Shown here piece by piece: positions 20,938-32,082 of a DNA stretch of 32,174 nucleotides. Origin of the DNA: Usnea hakonensis (lineage: Eukaryota; Ascomycota; Lecanoromycetes; Lecanorales; Parmeliaceae); the NCBI GenBank assembly GCA_013423325.1, contig BLJB01000273.1:1-32174 (forward strand), in the 5' to 3' direction. The first letter of the stretch is position 1. Every line of letters begins with the position of its first letter. A model generated the notes under the pieces. That model worked only from the letters and a program-made list of their open reading frames with translations. It was not told the origin of the DNA and did no database searches. The position numbers and the translations under genes were made by a program.

Positions 20938-22846
20938 ATGATGCAGATGCCAAAGATTTACAATGTCTACTTCCTCGCTATCATTGCCACGGTTGGTGGT
21001 ATGCTGTAAGTGACGCCCCTTTCTCTTCTTCCCACCAGGACCGTGCTCAAATGCGCTAGCTTTGGATTCGACATTTCTTCCATCTCCGCCATCATCGGGA
21101 CGACCCAATATGTGGACTACTTCGACAATCCCTCCGGTACTAGACAAGGAGGCATCGGTGCCGCCCTCGCGGGAGGTTCCGTGATTGGTGCCATCATGGC
21201 TGGTCCGGTATCCAACCGCATCGGACGTCGTGATGCCATTGCCTTTGCCTGCTTTTGGTGGCTGCTTGGGACGGCCATACAAGCTGGCTGTAACGGTGTT
21301 GCCATGCTCATTGTTGGTCGCTTCATCAACGGTATCTGTGTTGGTATCACGTCATCCCAGGTTCCAGTGTATTTGGTTGAAATTACGAAGAAAGAGCGAC
21401 GAGGATCAATCGTCGTCATACAGCAGTGGGCGATAGAATGGGGGATCTTTATTATGTATTTCGTGGGTTACGGTACGTCGTTGCTGTCGTTGCTAATCTG
21501 TGTTAATTACGGGATACGATAATATGTCCCTGTGATTCCGCTTCGCAAGCAGCTGAATCTATAAGCTTCCAACGTTTCACGTGCACTGACTGTGGAGTCT
21601 TCATTAGGCTGCTCGTTCATTGCTGGAACAGGCTCGTTCAGGACTGCTTGGGCCATTCAATTCATCCCGTGTGTCTTCCTTCTAGCAGGTCTGCCGTTCC
21701 TGCCAAGGTCTCCGCGCTGGCTTGCCAAGGTTGGACGTATTGACGAGGCCATTGAGATACTCGCCCGTATACAAGCTGGTGGAAATGTGAACGACCCACT
21801 TGTAGTGGCAGAGTGGGAAGAGATCACCACCATCCTAGCGGCTGAGCGAGGTGAGGATCTATTACATCCATTCTCCAAATGCATTCAGTCTCGCAATATT
21901 GTATATTGTCTCAGGAGACATCAATCCTTGACATCAGGCCGTACAAACTTCCTTGAATAGACATACTGACTCAAGCTTTTTTACAGCTGGTCAACAAGGC
22001 TGGCGCCGCTTCTTCCTCAACGGCATGTGGAAGCGTACCTTTGCCGGAATGTCCGTGCAAGCCTGGCAGCAATTGAGCGGCGCAAACGTCATGACATACT
22101 ACGTAGTATACATCTTCGACATGGCCAACCTGACGGGAAACATCGGACTTATCTCATCCGGAATCCAATACGCCGTCTTCATCCTCGGCACCGCCGCTAC
22201 CTTCTTCTTCATCGACGTAACCGGCCGCAGACCCCTCCTCATCTATGGGGCCCTCTGCATGGGCATCTGCATGTTCGTCGTAGGCGGCGTACTAGGCTCA
22301 TATGGCACGCTGCTTCCCAACGGTCTCGACGGGAATCTCAGCGTCAAAGTCCAAGTGACCGGCCCACCCGCCTACACCGTCATCGCTTTCTGCTATCTAC
22401 TCGTCCTCACATATTCCATCACCTTGGCGCCCATCGCCTGGGTTTACGCCGCCGAAGTGTGGTCGTTGGAAACGCGCGCCACAGGCATGGCCCTCGCCTC
22501 CATCGCAAACTGGCTCTTCAACTTCGCCATCGGCTTCTTCATCCCGCCCGCCTTTGAAAACATCTCCTGGAAACTCTTCATCATCTTCGGCGTGCTATGC
22601 GTCGGAGCCGCGATCCAAGCCTTCCTCACATATCCGGAAACCGCGGGCAAGACGATTGAAGAGATTGAGATGCTGTTCAGTAAAGGGGCCATTAAGCCGT
22701 GGAAGACGAAGCCGGGGAACAGTCTACTGGATGCCAAGATTGAGGAGGTGAGGGCGCAGAATAAGGTCATTGTGGACGTGGCGGGGGAGAAGACGGCGGT
22801 GGATCAGCAGGAGTATGCGCAGCAGGTGCGGGACAATATTGCTTGA
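20938..22846 (+). CDS. Sugar (hexose) transporter, MFS
   Basis: Four exons, 20938-21005, 21060-21472, 21608-21850 and 21987-22846, give 527 residues. Introns are 54, 135 and 136 bp with donors GTAAGT, GTACGT and GTGAGG; the last has a CTGAC branch, and all joins keep frame. The protein is a 12-helix sugar porter of the plasma membrane that moves hexoses with protons or by facilitated diffusion. Diagnostic motifs are MLFGFD (22-27), NRIGRR after helix 2 (75-80), PRSPRWL after helix 6 (193-199, where the usual Glu of PESPRWL is Arg), QQLSG in helix 7 (269-273), YAAEVWSLETRATG before helix 11, and PETAGKT (458-464). These mark the fungal hexose transporter group; exact substrate and affinity cannot be read from sequence. 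The start ATG 20938 is followed by a second in-frame ATG. Confidence 0.93.
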
Positions 22847-23230
22847 AGGGGATTTCGAGGTGGTTGAGAAAGATGGGGAGGGTAGGACGACGCTCAGTGA
22901 TTGCTTGTAACCATTTACGTACCGAGGTATTGCCTCAATCTCAAATCACTTCACCCCATATCTTCTATCCATTCTTTACAAGAATCGTCAAAACACGGAA
23001 CCGATTCATATCGTAAGCTCTCAGACACAAGATCCACAAGTGGAGACTGCAATGACCTTAACACACCCCTCCATATCCCTTCCTCACACCTCACACCCCA
23101 CTAACCCCCCTTCGTTTCCAGCAAATCCCCAGCACGCCCTCCCTCACCCTTCGCATATCCCATGATTTTCCTCCCTGCATCACAGCTGAGACCCATTGAT
23201 CAACATCCCTTCAGCCTTTGCATCCCATCC

Positions 23231-23291
<61 letters not shown>

Positions 23292-25022
23292 ACCCCCTCT
23301 GCATCCCCATCCCATTCCCCTGCATCAATCCCCCACAACCCAACCCCCACCCCTCTCCCATATATCTCCCCACCCACAAAGTTCACTTCATTCCCAACCC
23401 GCCTTTTCCGTCCGCGAAGTCTCAAGCACGCGATAAAAACCCATTTATTCATATAAGATAGGTTTGATTAGGCGATGCTCGTATGCTATTTGCGTTGGGT
23501 TTTGAGGGGTAGGTGGGTGGAGAGGTGTCCGGCCAGTAGTACCCAAGTTCCACAATTCAGAATCTATATCGTAGGTAGGCAAGCAGGCAGGGTATCTAAT
23601 CCAGTGCAATCCAGACAGATATGTACACGTAAAGAGCTAGATGACACTCCCCCATCCCCATCCCCATCTCCATCCTTCCCGCCATCCCCCCCAAAGAAAA
23701 GGCCACAAAAAAAAACACAAGGGCGGGTAAAAAACGCAAGATAATATACTCCCATCTCCCTATCCCTATCCCCTGCAAAATTTCGCACCCAGGGATGAAG
23801 ATGTCTATTCAGCTGCGATTGGTCTGTTTTTGTTTTAGATGCTATGGATATGGATACTTTGTTTTATTGTGTTCTGTTATGTTATGTTTGGGTAAGGCGG
23901 GGAGGGGGGGAAGGGGAGATGGATAAGGATGAGGATGAAGGGTTGTGCGTGGAGGGGGGAGGGGAGGATCGTGATTTCTATCTATCTCTGAGTATGATAT
24001 TGGACGTATATACCGCCTTCCAGCGATGGATATATATAGCAGTATTACAGCTTCTATATACTATAATTATCAAGAAAACGGAGACGGGGTTATGTTCGAC
24101 GTACGCAGCCACGTAGCTTTATACAAACAACACCAATCACGGATAAGATATTAGATAGGGGCATGGTACCATATAGCCGATTCATTTCTCCCCTTCCTAG
24201 CAGTCTTTGCTTATTTATTTAGTGAGTGAGACAAGGGAACCGCGAGAACCGCGAGAAGAGATAGAGGGAGGAATGAACAGCGCAGGTCGTAGAAAAAAAG
24301 GAAAAATAGAGCTCCAGAGCGGGGGGATGGTGGGTGAAAAATGGTGAGAGGAGGGACTGGGGAGAGAATGTAGGACACGGAGGTAGAGAGGGATGTTGAT
24401 AAATAAACTCTAGCAATCTTCACATGCGGTGATTGATTGGCGACGGAGACGGAGACGGAGCTCGATATCCACACAAGATAGAGTAGGTAAGACCCCTAAC
24501 AAAACAACAATGGTATGAAACCCCGTCCCCCCCAACAACCCCTCCTAAGCCCTCGACTCGCCCAGCCATCTATCCAAAAGAAAGGACACCGGCACTCAAA
24601 AAGCCCCATCCACTCTCACTCACCGCACCTCATACCCCCCGCGCCCAAACAGTTCTATAAACAGCGTGGACCGAGAAAACGAAGTGACAGCACCGTGTGG
24701 GTTATCTTAAACTCTGGTTCTGGGAAAGTGCTGGGCTGTGATGAAAGGTTGAAGATGATTTCGCTTGTGGGAGGGGTGGTTTGGTAGGGCTGGTTGGGGT
24801 AAGGAAGTGGGGAATGATGGTGGTAAAGAGTGCAGGGTTTCTGAGCTAGTGTTTAAAAGGAGATCCAGAACGGGAGAGATATCAATTGCCTTTATCTCGA
24901 AAGGGACGGGACTTTTCGCTCGGACAACGCAATGCCATACCCCCCCCCCTCTTCCCCTCCCCACCCCACTCAGCCCCATCTCCCCATCCCCCGCAATTCT
25001 CTTCTAACCTCCCCCTACCAAC
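22847..25022. other. No gene; low-complexity spacer
   Basis: It begins with the 3' untranslated region of the transporter. It then holds C-rich DNA including a 59-base C run, a G/A-rich stretch (23890-23970), AT-rich sequence around 23980-24100, and further C-rich sequence from 24930 that enters the proline-rich gene. Frames found here are by-products of low complexity. Confidence 0.6.
23233..23291 (+). repeat. C59 homopolymer
   Basis: Fifty-nine consecutive C bases, flanked by gt on the left and acccc on the right. It creates spurious poly-Pro and poly-Gly frames. The length in the living genome is uncertain because such runs are hard to sequence. Confidence 0.9.
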
Positions 25023-26288
25023 TCAATTCCCACCATCCCCCTTCTCCACCCCTTTCCCCTTCCCTCCAACCCCACCACCATCATCAACCTCCTCCCCCCC
25101 ATCATCCAACACCAACTCCCTCCCCACCAACCCATCCCCCCCACTCCCAACTCTGCCCTTCACATTCCCACCATCGCTAGACAGTGGTCGCTTATACGGC
25201 TCGAACCTTGGGCCGAACAACCCCTTTCTAGTCAGCGAGCGCGAAACGCGCTCGCTCCGGCTGTTATGGCCCGGGAATCTCGTCTTGCGGTCTTTGGAGA
25301 GTTGGATGCCGTCTGGGGGGATGAGGGGTATAGGGCCGGGGTTTCGGGGCTTTAGTACTGGAGAGGAGGGAGCGGGATTGGTTTCTGACTCGCTCAGATC
25401 CACTGGGTTGCTGCAGTTGGAGATTTGCTGTGGAGATTTCTTGACGTCTTGGTTTTTTTCGCATGGGGTGGGGGCTTCGGATTTGGGCGGAGCGATGAGC
25501 CGAGATGGTATAGTAGGTGGTGGGTATGGGGGTTCGGTCGGCCCGATGGCTCGGAGGGGTGGTGCTGTGATGATGTTTGCGAGGGATGCAATGTCTTTGC
25601 TGGACTGCTTTCTGACTGGAGGCATCGGCTTCGCATGCTTCACTCCTCCTGGCATCGGAGCAACGCGAGTGGGAGGTTGAGCGGAACAAGTAGGACGACT
25701 GTCATCTATCGGTAAAGTGTCGGAACATGCAGAGGTCGCTTTCCTACAGTCAGATCCTCCCCGGGCTTCTACACTAGAACATAATTGTCGGGGAAATGAG
25801 TGGCCCAATCTCTCCAGTGGGAAGTGGACTGGAGGCACTGTCGCTCCTGCACCACTCAATGGTCCGGGTAAGCCGGGAATCCCGGCCGGTGTCCATTTCG
25901 GCTCGACTGGATGCGCGGGCAGGCTGGCGGTCCGCCAGTTCTTTTTCCAATTCCGTGGATAGTCTTCGATGCTTTGTGATGGTGCGTTGGAGGCTACTGG
26001 CCGCGCACCACGCTCTAGGCCCACGGGCGGGAGGTGGGCGGGGTTGCTGTGATGGCATGCGGAGGACGATGGAATTCCTGGGACAATCGTTCGCGGGCGG
26101 AGGTGGTCGATTGTGGGGATCGCGCAGTTGCATTTTGGCGCGCTGGTTAAATACGGAGGCGGTGGTGGCGGTGGCGGTGGGGGAGCTGGGGGTTGATTCG
26201 CTCTTTGAATCTTAGTCGGGTCACGCTTGCTAAGAGAGTATGGAGGCGGAGGAGGGGTGTGTCGGCCCAATTCGTTGTACTGGAGCAT
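25023..26288 (-). CDS. Proline-rich protein with PPPPY motif
   Basis: A single open frame of 421 residues from ATG 26288. It starts MLQYNELGRHTPPPPPYSLS, with a PPxY-type motif (residues 12-17) that WW domains and HECT ubiquitin ligases can bind. A poly-Pro run follows (about 33-45). The middle is Ser/Pro-rich and probably disordered, and the C-terminus is Gly/Asp/Lys-rich low complexity. No enzyme domain is visible. The frame just upstream stays coding-like (TPYRSEAAEI) but is cut by a TAG directly before AACCAAATG. Either the TAG is an intron acceptor with an unfound donor, or the N-terminus was shortened by a CAG-to-TAG change, or ATG 26288 is the natural start. An antisense open frame at 24886-25680 is explained by the biased composition. 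The family was not recognised. Confidence 0.55.
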   Translation of the reverse strand: MLQYNELGRHTPPPPPYSLSKRDPTKIQRANQPPAPPPPPPPPPPYLTSAPKCNCAIPTIDHLRPRTIVPGIPSSSACHHSNPAHLPPVGLERGARPVASNAPSQSIEDYPRNWKKNWRTASLPAHPVEPKWTPAGIPGLPGPLSGAGATVPPVHFPLERLGHSFPRQLCSSVEARGGSDCRKATSACSDTLPIDDSRPTCSAQPPTRVAPMPGGVKHAKPMPPVRKQSSKDIASLANIITAPPLRAIGPTEPPYPPPTIPSRLIAPPKSEAPTPCEKNQDVKKSPQQISNCSNPVDLSESETNPAPSSPVLKPRNPGPIPLIPPDGIQLSKDRKTRFPGHNSRSERVSRSLTRKGLFGPRFEPYKRPLSSDGGNVKGRVGSGGDGLVGRELVLDDGGEEVDDGGGVGGKGKGVEKGDGGN

Positions 26289-27548
26289 TTGGTTCTAGAT
26301 CTCGGCGGCTTCAGATCGGTAGGGTGTCGCTGCGAAAGCTCAAGGCTGCGGGTCAAAGAGGAGGGAAACCAAGAGGAAAGCCAACGGCTAGGGAATGAGG
26401 TTCTTTTGGTGAACTGTACACGATCGCTTGTACTAGTCAAGCATCGTTACGAAGCAGGATACTTTTTGGAAGGTCTGCGGACTCCATCAATGTAGATGGG
26501 AAGAGAGTAGCAAGCTGAGATGATGGGCAAAGCACCGAGGCTGTAAAAACGGCTAGTTGCGTATATCTCGCGTCCAAGCAAACAGGACTTGCAGTTATGA
26601 AACGAATCGGGACTGTCTCTCCGACGTCTTTGATGCACCTAGCCAGCAATCGATGAATCAGAAAATTCAAGTCAATCTATCGTGCCACGATCTTACCGCA
26701 CACTTGAGTGATTTTCTTTCCATTGGTTGAACATCTTTTGGCCTCCGATCTCTCGTTGCATCGTGCAGGTTACGGCACAGTGCCTACCGGCGTCTACGTA
26801 GCTTTAGTAGCCATCGACTCCATGACAGGATTCATCCAAGGCCCATAGCCACAGTGTCCAATTTCTGGTTGATGTTCTGCAGCTGATCATTTATGCTTTG
26901 TTCATTTGCCGTCATATTGGTACTTCAGTGACGGCGTCATCTGCTCATCCTACCTGAACCTGACAAACTCCGTCTGAAGAATGCAGGAAGCCGCTGATCT
27001 TCAGGTTGGTATCCGTGACGCCATTGGGCCTCCGCCTATCAGCGATTTTCATGATGGTCTACATTGGGCCTTGTTCCAATCATCTTGCGGATACCTGCAT
27101 GTTCAGCACCAATCTTTAGGCAGACTTGGACATGACTCGATCTTCAGCAGCTTGGATCTTGCATTAGAAATTGGCCTAGGAGTAGGAAAAACAGGTTAGG
27201 TAGTGACTCCACTTGTCAATGATGAAAGTCGAGAAGATCTTTGAGAAAGTGCTCAAGACAAGACGGGAATGAGAGTAGTAGAATGCTGTTGAGACGCAGG
27301 GAGTGGAAATAGTGGTGCAATATGAGTACACCCCGCAAGGAACGCCCAGGGGCTATGTCGTATCACAACTTATACGGTTTCATTTTCCCGCTATCATCAA
27401 AAGTCAAAGGGCTGAGCTTGTTTCGGCCCTGAGGAAGAGCATGCTAGGTAACATCAGTGCCTTGGCAACGGAAAGCCATTGTGATCCACTTTCAGCCCGC
27501 TGGAAAAGGACAAACATTCCGGGAGATGAATGATCTCGAGGGTGTCGC
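26289..27548. other. No convincing gene
   Basis: The left part (26289-26440) may hold the 5' end of the proline-rich gene. A 97-codon minus-strand frame there overlaps its start in another phase. The right part includes the 3' untranslated region of the WW-domain gene. No repeats or RNA genes were seen. Confidence 0.4.
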
Positions 27549-29048
27549 TCAATAGCGGTCATCGTCATAGTCCCTACTGTCATCGTAGTCACGGCGGTCA
27601 TCACGGCCTTCGTCGAAAGCGCCCTCAATGTCTTCGGGAATATCTTCAACTTCTTGGACCTAACAGCCATCATCAGTAAGAGCTTGGCAGGTCCATTGCA
27701 CGTAAGCTAGCGCACCTTATCACCAGTCCATCGAGCGGCGTCGTCCGGAAAGTCTTCAACTTCCTGTACCTACACGACAACCATCAGCAGGTGCTTGGCA
27801 GGAAAAGCGCACACTCGGAAGCGCACCTTGTCTCCAGTCCATCGAGCAGCATCATCTACAAAGCCATCGTCTCTGTATTCGTCCCTACGGTATCCGTCGT
27901 CGTATCCATCATCTCGCACCACGGTTTCGGAATATTCATCGCGGCTGCCATACCGGTCATCGTCAACGATGGTCTCGTTCTGGATGAAGGTATCATCACC
28001 GCGACGATCATCGTAGCGGTCATCATTGACGATGGTCTCGTTCTCGATTATGGTATCATCTCGGCGAGGGTATCCTCCACCGTAACGATCATTGTCGTCT
28101 ACGATGGTTTGATTTTCAATGATTGTATCCCCACCTCGGCGGCCGTACCCATCTCCACCATATCCACGGCCCCCGTATTCACGGCCCTCATGTTCATAGC
28201 GACGGCGGCCTTCAAAGTCGTCTTCGAACTTTTCCTTGTCTCTTTCCCAATGCTCCTCTGTTATCAAACGAAAGTGTCAGTCAATTATACTCAGGATAGG
28301 GCACCCAGATGGCAAGAGCCGTAGCGAACATACCGACTTTGTGGCCTTCGTGCATCAATAATGCTCCTGCGGCCAATCCAGCCACTGCGCCCCCAGCCCC
28401 GTATGCCATATTGTGGTTCTTCTTCTGTGGAGCCTGAGTTTGAGTAATCACCTCCGACTGCTGATATGTAGAGCCCATGGGTCCGCGGCCACTGGTATAC
28501 ACCTCTGTGTACTGTGCTTGTGGACCAGGGTGGTTCCAAGTGCGTTCACCCGTTCTTTGATTGACGAAGAACCAGCGGTGATCGGGGGCATCCCATTCGG
28601 CTATCCAGCCAGGAGGAAGATTGTGGTTTGGGTCGGAAGGAGGAGGGCCTTGGTGAGAGGCCGAGGGACGGTTGAAGGTACGTTCGCCTGTGCGTTGATT
28701 GATGCTGATCCACAGTCAGCATTTCATGACGAGGAGAATGTTGAGAAAAGGACATGGAGTCTTAGAGCAAGTCTCAAGGTTGGGGTTTCGTCCAAGACAC
28801 ACTTGAGACTCTTGTCGAGCGAAGAGAAAGAGGAAGACAAGAACGTACTAGAAGTAGCGATTGTCTGGGGCGTCCCACTCTTGGATCCAGCCCGGTGGTA
28901 GACCATTATTCGGGGGGTGAGGAGAAGATTGATAGGGTGGGTAGTGGCCTTGTCCCTGAGATTGGCTTTGGTGAGGAGGACGAGAGGACTGAGTGCTAGC
29001 TCCCTGCTGATGAGTGTATGCCTGGGCGGCTTGATTGAGAAAGTCCAT
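27549..29048 (-). CDS. Tandem WW-domain protein with acidic repeats
   Basis: Five exons, 29048-28849, 28704-28334, 28257-27827, 27769-27716 and 27659-27549, give 388 residues. Introns are 144, 76, 57 and 56 bp with donors GTACGT, GTATGT, GTGCGC and GTGCGC. WW domain 1 (about 50-80) reads LPPGWIQEWDAPDNRYFY and continues INQRTGERTF; its second signature Trp is Phe. WW domain 2 (96-126) is complete (LPPGWIAEWDAPDHRWFFV, then ERTW). WW domains bind Pro-rich ligands such as PPxY. A Gly/Ala-rich hydrophobic segment follows (about 165-187, MAYGAGGAVAGLAAGALL), possibly a membrane or glycine-zipper helix. Residues 234-300 hold three ENETIVDDDRYG-like repeats in an Asp/Arg/Tyr/Gly-rich tail. Intron 1 splits WW domain 1. 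Exons 3 to 5 carry a duplication, described separately. The role is unknown; binding to Pro-rich partners is expected. Confidence 0.85.
27660..27858 (-). repeat. Tandem duplication spanning an intron
   Basis: The end of exon 3 plus intron 3 and the end of exon 4 plus intron 4 are copies: both encode DDAARWTGDK, both introns begin GTGCGCT, share tGCCAAGC and CTGATG, and end TAG (57 and 56 bp). Each is followed by VQEVED. Exon 4 is 54 bp and phase 0 on both sides, so it can be skipped without a frame change. Confidence 0.85.
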
Positions 29049-29190
29049 GTTTGATTGAGCAGAAGGGATAAGGGATGAGTGATTGGTAATTGGTAGATGG
29101 TAGATGGCAGATAGAAGGTGAGAGAGAATGAAGGATAGGTAGAGTAGAATGGGAAGAAGAGAAAGGAGTGAAGTCTGTTGAGTTGTGTTG

Positions 29191-29200
29191 TATATAAATA
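29191..29200 (-). promoter_or_regulatory. Possible TATA box of the WW-protein gene
   Basis: The minus strand reads TATTTATATA about 145 bp upstream of the ATG at 29048. Between them the minus strand is rich in T and C, as is common in fungal 5' leaders. Confidence 0.45.
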
Positions 29201-32082
29201 AGACAGGGCAGTTTTGAAACGGATTCGTTACTCGTTACACGTGGACTCACTCAGCGCTAAAGGAAAGTAAGCTAAGCTCGGCTCTCGCCGTAACAATTCT
29301 CCGTGACTCTAATTTTAGATCTTCCATAATTTATCCAACTCTCATCATCTTCATTGGATGGACTACAACATATAAAAGCACCGCTCTACATCTACATGTT
29401 ATTGTAGACACGCTGTCTGTCTACTCCGTATATTATATCAGTTCTATCATTCAAATCATTGAGACCGCCATACCCGATCGACTGTCTCTTACCCTGATTC
29501 AGCCAATGCGTACTACTTACAATACGTGCTCTTGATGTTTGATCTCGTGTTTCCACGAGGAAAGAATGTTCCACAAATGTCTGTCAACCCTCGAGAGATT
29601 ATTGCTGGGTTTGATTAACCTACAACTTCGCAGTCGGCAGCCGCATAATTCTCTTCTCACTGATCAAATAAGAATTGTGTCATCAAGCTTACTTGACCTA
29701 GAGTCACTGTCGCTGTCGGTGACTTCTACGTACTTGCGACTACTCATCGTTTGCTCTCTATGGCAGCTCCGACATCTTGCCTGAACTTGTCAAAACTTTC
29801 AATTCTGTGGACCAAGCAGATTATATCTTTAGAAAGTCCTTGTTGTACGAAAGTCTCCAAAATCCTCCTTCATACTTCCACATTTGTGGAACCAGCCATG
29901 GGCCTAGTGAGCTACCAGGTCTCACCACCTGTCCCTTGGTACTTTAGCTTGCACAAATGGAGAAAGAGGTGCACTGACAAGGAAAATTTCGGGATTTGCT
30001 GATTCAATATTCGCAACGCATGACATGGTCAAATCTGCTATATTTAAAGTTGCGTGCGTTGTGCCCCGTCATGGAAAAGACGTCATTGTGGTCAAAAAAG
30101 GCCGGCTCAATACTTAGGCCTCACATGGAGCTCGAAGAGGGAGCACCATCAGAAAGAATTTATTCAATATATTATCAAAGGCAGAAGCCCATCTGAACGC
30201 CGATACGACCGGATTCGAACCTCAGCGCAGATTCCGTACCTAGCCTGAGGGCTTCAGAGAATTCGAGCTGACCAGTGCATGGTAAGACCAAATCTGCAAA
30301 CGATATGCCTGTTTGATCGTTGTCTCAGTGCAGAAGGGACAACTCTAGGAATCCAAATGTTGCCTGTTAGGTCAGTGACAAATGGGGTGACCATGATGGA
30401 TGCAAAGTCGGAATTCCGCTCTGATGGAATTTGCATCTATGCTGAAGTAGTGACCGACGACCTACTTTGATGTGCCTAAAAATCCTTCGATATATCCCGA
30501 TAAAGTCTAGACGTATCCGTATTCGTTAAATCGATTGCAACCTTTGCATATGCAAGTTCTCTACCAGGACTCGATTCATTAAGGGCGTTCGACTGCAACT
30601 CAAGGATTTCTTGGCCAATCATCTGGAATCGGTGCTCAGATAAGCCACTTTGATGCCAAATGAAATCACACATGCGCTATGCAGAGTTCGCACATCTCCC
30701 GCCCGTCACCTGCTGCAACGCAAAAGCAGGGTTACACTTCTCTAGCTAGACTAGTACTGCAGAGTCCGTGCTGAGCATCTGCCAGCTGCATGCGTACGAT
30801 TATGAGTACCCCAGAGTGTGATATGCTCATGGGTCTAATCGTTGGTTCCATAGCGCTACATCCCGTGATGACACAATGGGCGGAATATACGCTAGGTACG
30901 GCTGTCAAGTATATCTGGGCTCCACCACTAGGGTCCGAGGCGTATGACATACGCAGGGGTTACGTGGACTTGTCCAATGACGTGCCGCTCGCTGCAGTCC
31001 GCATGATGCAAGGGACGATCATTTCCCCATCCGGTGATGGTCTTCTTCGTTGTGCATCATTGGTAACATGCACGTGGAAGCGCACGGCCCTGAGGCCTTC
31101 TCAGGCCTCAAAGCGTACATCTTTTTCTGTTCCTGGCACGTCACTCCAAGCAAGGTTTCCATCTCTTAACCCAGATTTGCTATGCACTCGATGCCTTGTG
31201 ACGCCCATGGTGAAATTACAACCAAGCACGGAACAATGTTTTCCCGTAAATGGACTGAACAATTACCAACGACGGCTGTAGAATTTTCAACGACAATCGA
31301 CAATGCAAAATGATGCAGGTGTCCTTGGCCCAGACGTGGGGGGGAAATCTGCCAAGACCACATGAATATGAGAAAGAATAACAAGGAGTCTGGGACCGGG
31401 AAGGGATTTGCAAGGGGTGGGTGTCAAACATATTCAATTTACGAGCTTATAGATATTGGTCTCTGTTTGATAAGGTCTAGTCTAAACTCGCAATATCCTT
31501 CATCAAAGATATCTCTCGGGAGCAGGGCACAGAGATAAAATAATCCATGCCTCTATATTATTTCAAGAACTCCGCAGGGAAAACGCAACCGAAGAAGACG
31601 AAAATAAGAAGAACACATTTCAGCATCGCAATCATGATTATCAAAGCCCATCAATCTTTGTGTATGACTTAATCGTGTGACAGCGAGAGAGAGGAAGCGG
31701 TGTCTCTCTCTCCCCAGCACAAATCAATCTTCATCAAATACATAGAGCACCAGAATTAAATCACTAGACACACATCACCCCTTACAAGGCAAGCTCACAC
31801 GCCTCCTATACCTATCCGCAGAACCCCCACACCACCCCTCCAAATTTCCAAATCAACAAACCTAAATCCATAGTGGTCAATAGTTGGGTTCTCTTTTGCG
31901 TGAGTTTCCGGGTGATTGGTTAGTTTGTTAAAAAGGCAGATACTAGAAAGAGCTTATTCTAGATGATATTCATATTTTTTCAACACGACCCTTGAAGAGA
32001 AGCGAGAATAAGAGATGTGAGCGGAAGTGTGCGACGACTGAGCTAGCTTTGGGCGCGGCGCATATATATTTGTGGCTCGCAT
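29201..32082. other. Long region without convincing gene
   Basis: Frames are short and unsupported. The longest, 163 codons at 30790-31281 on the plus strand, has no motif and an unlikely composition. A near-consensus Pol III B box lies near 30213 without a tRNA fold. Otherwise I see nothing identifiable. Confidence 0.4.

Noticed and set aside
23162..23461. Poly-Pro and poly-Gly frames
   Set aside because: They are produced by the C59 run, which lacks stops in all frames.
24886..25680. 264-codon plus-strand frame
   Set aside because: It is antisense to the longer proline-rich frame, begins in low-complexity C-rich DNA and lacks motifs.
27791..28324. 177-codon plus-strand frame rich in Val and Ile
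   Set aside because: It is the antisense of the Asp/Arg/Tyr repeat region of the WW-domain gene and ignores its introns.
30198..30245. tRNA on the minus strand suggested by GGTTCGAATCC
   Set aside because: The B box is perfect, but the T stem does not pair and there is no A box or acceptor stem.
30790..31281. 163-codon plus-strand gene
   Set aside because: It has no motif, no neighbour or splice support, and an unremarkable composition; length alone is not enough.
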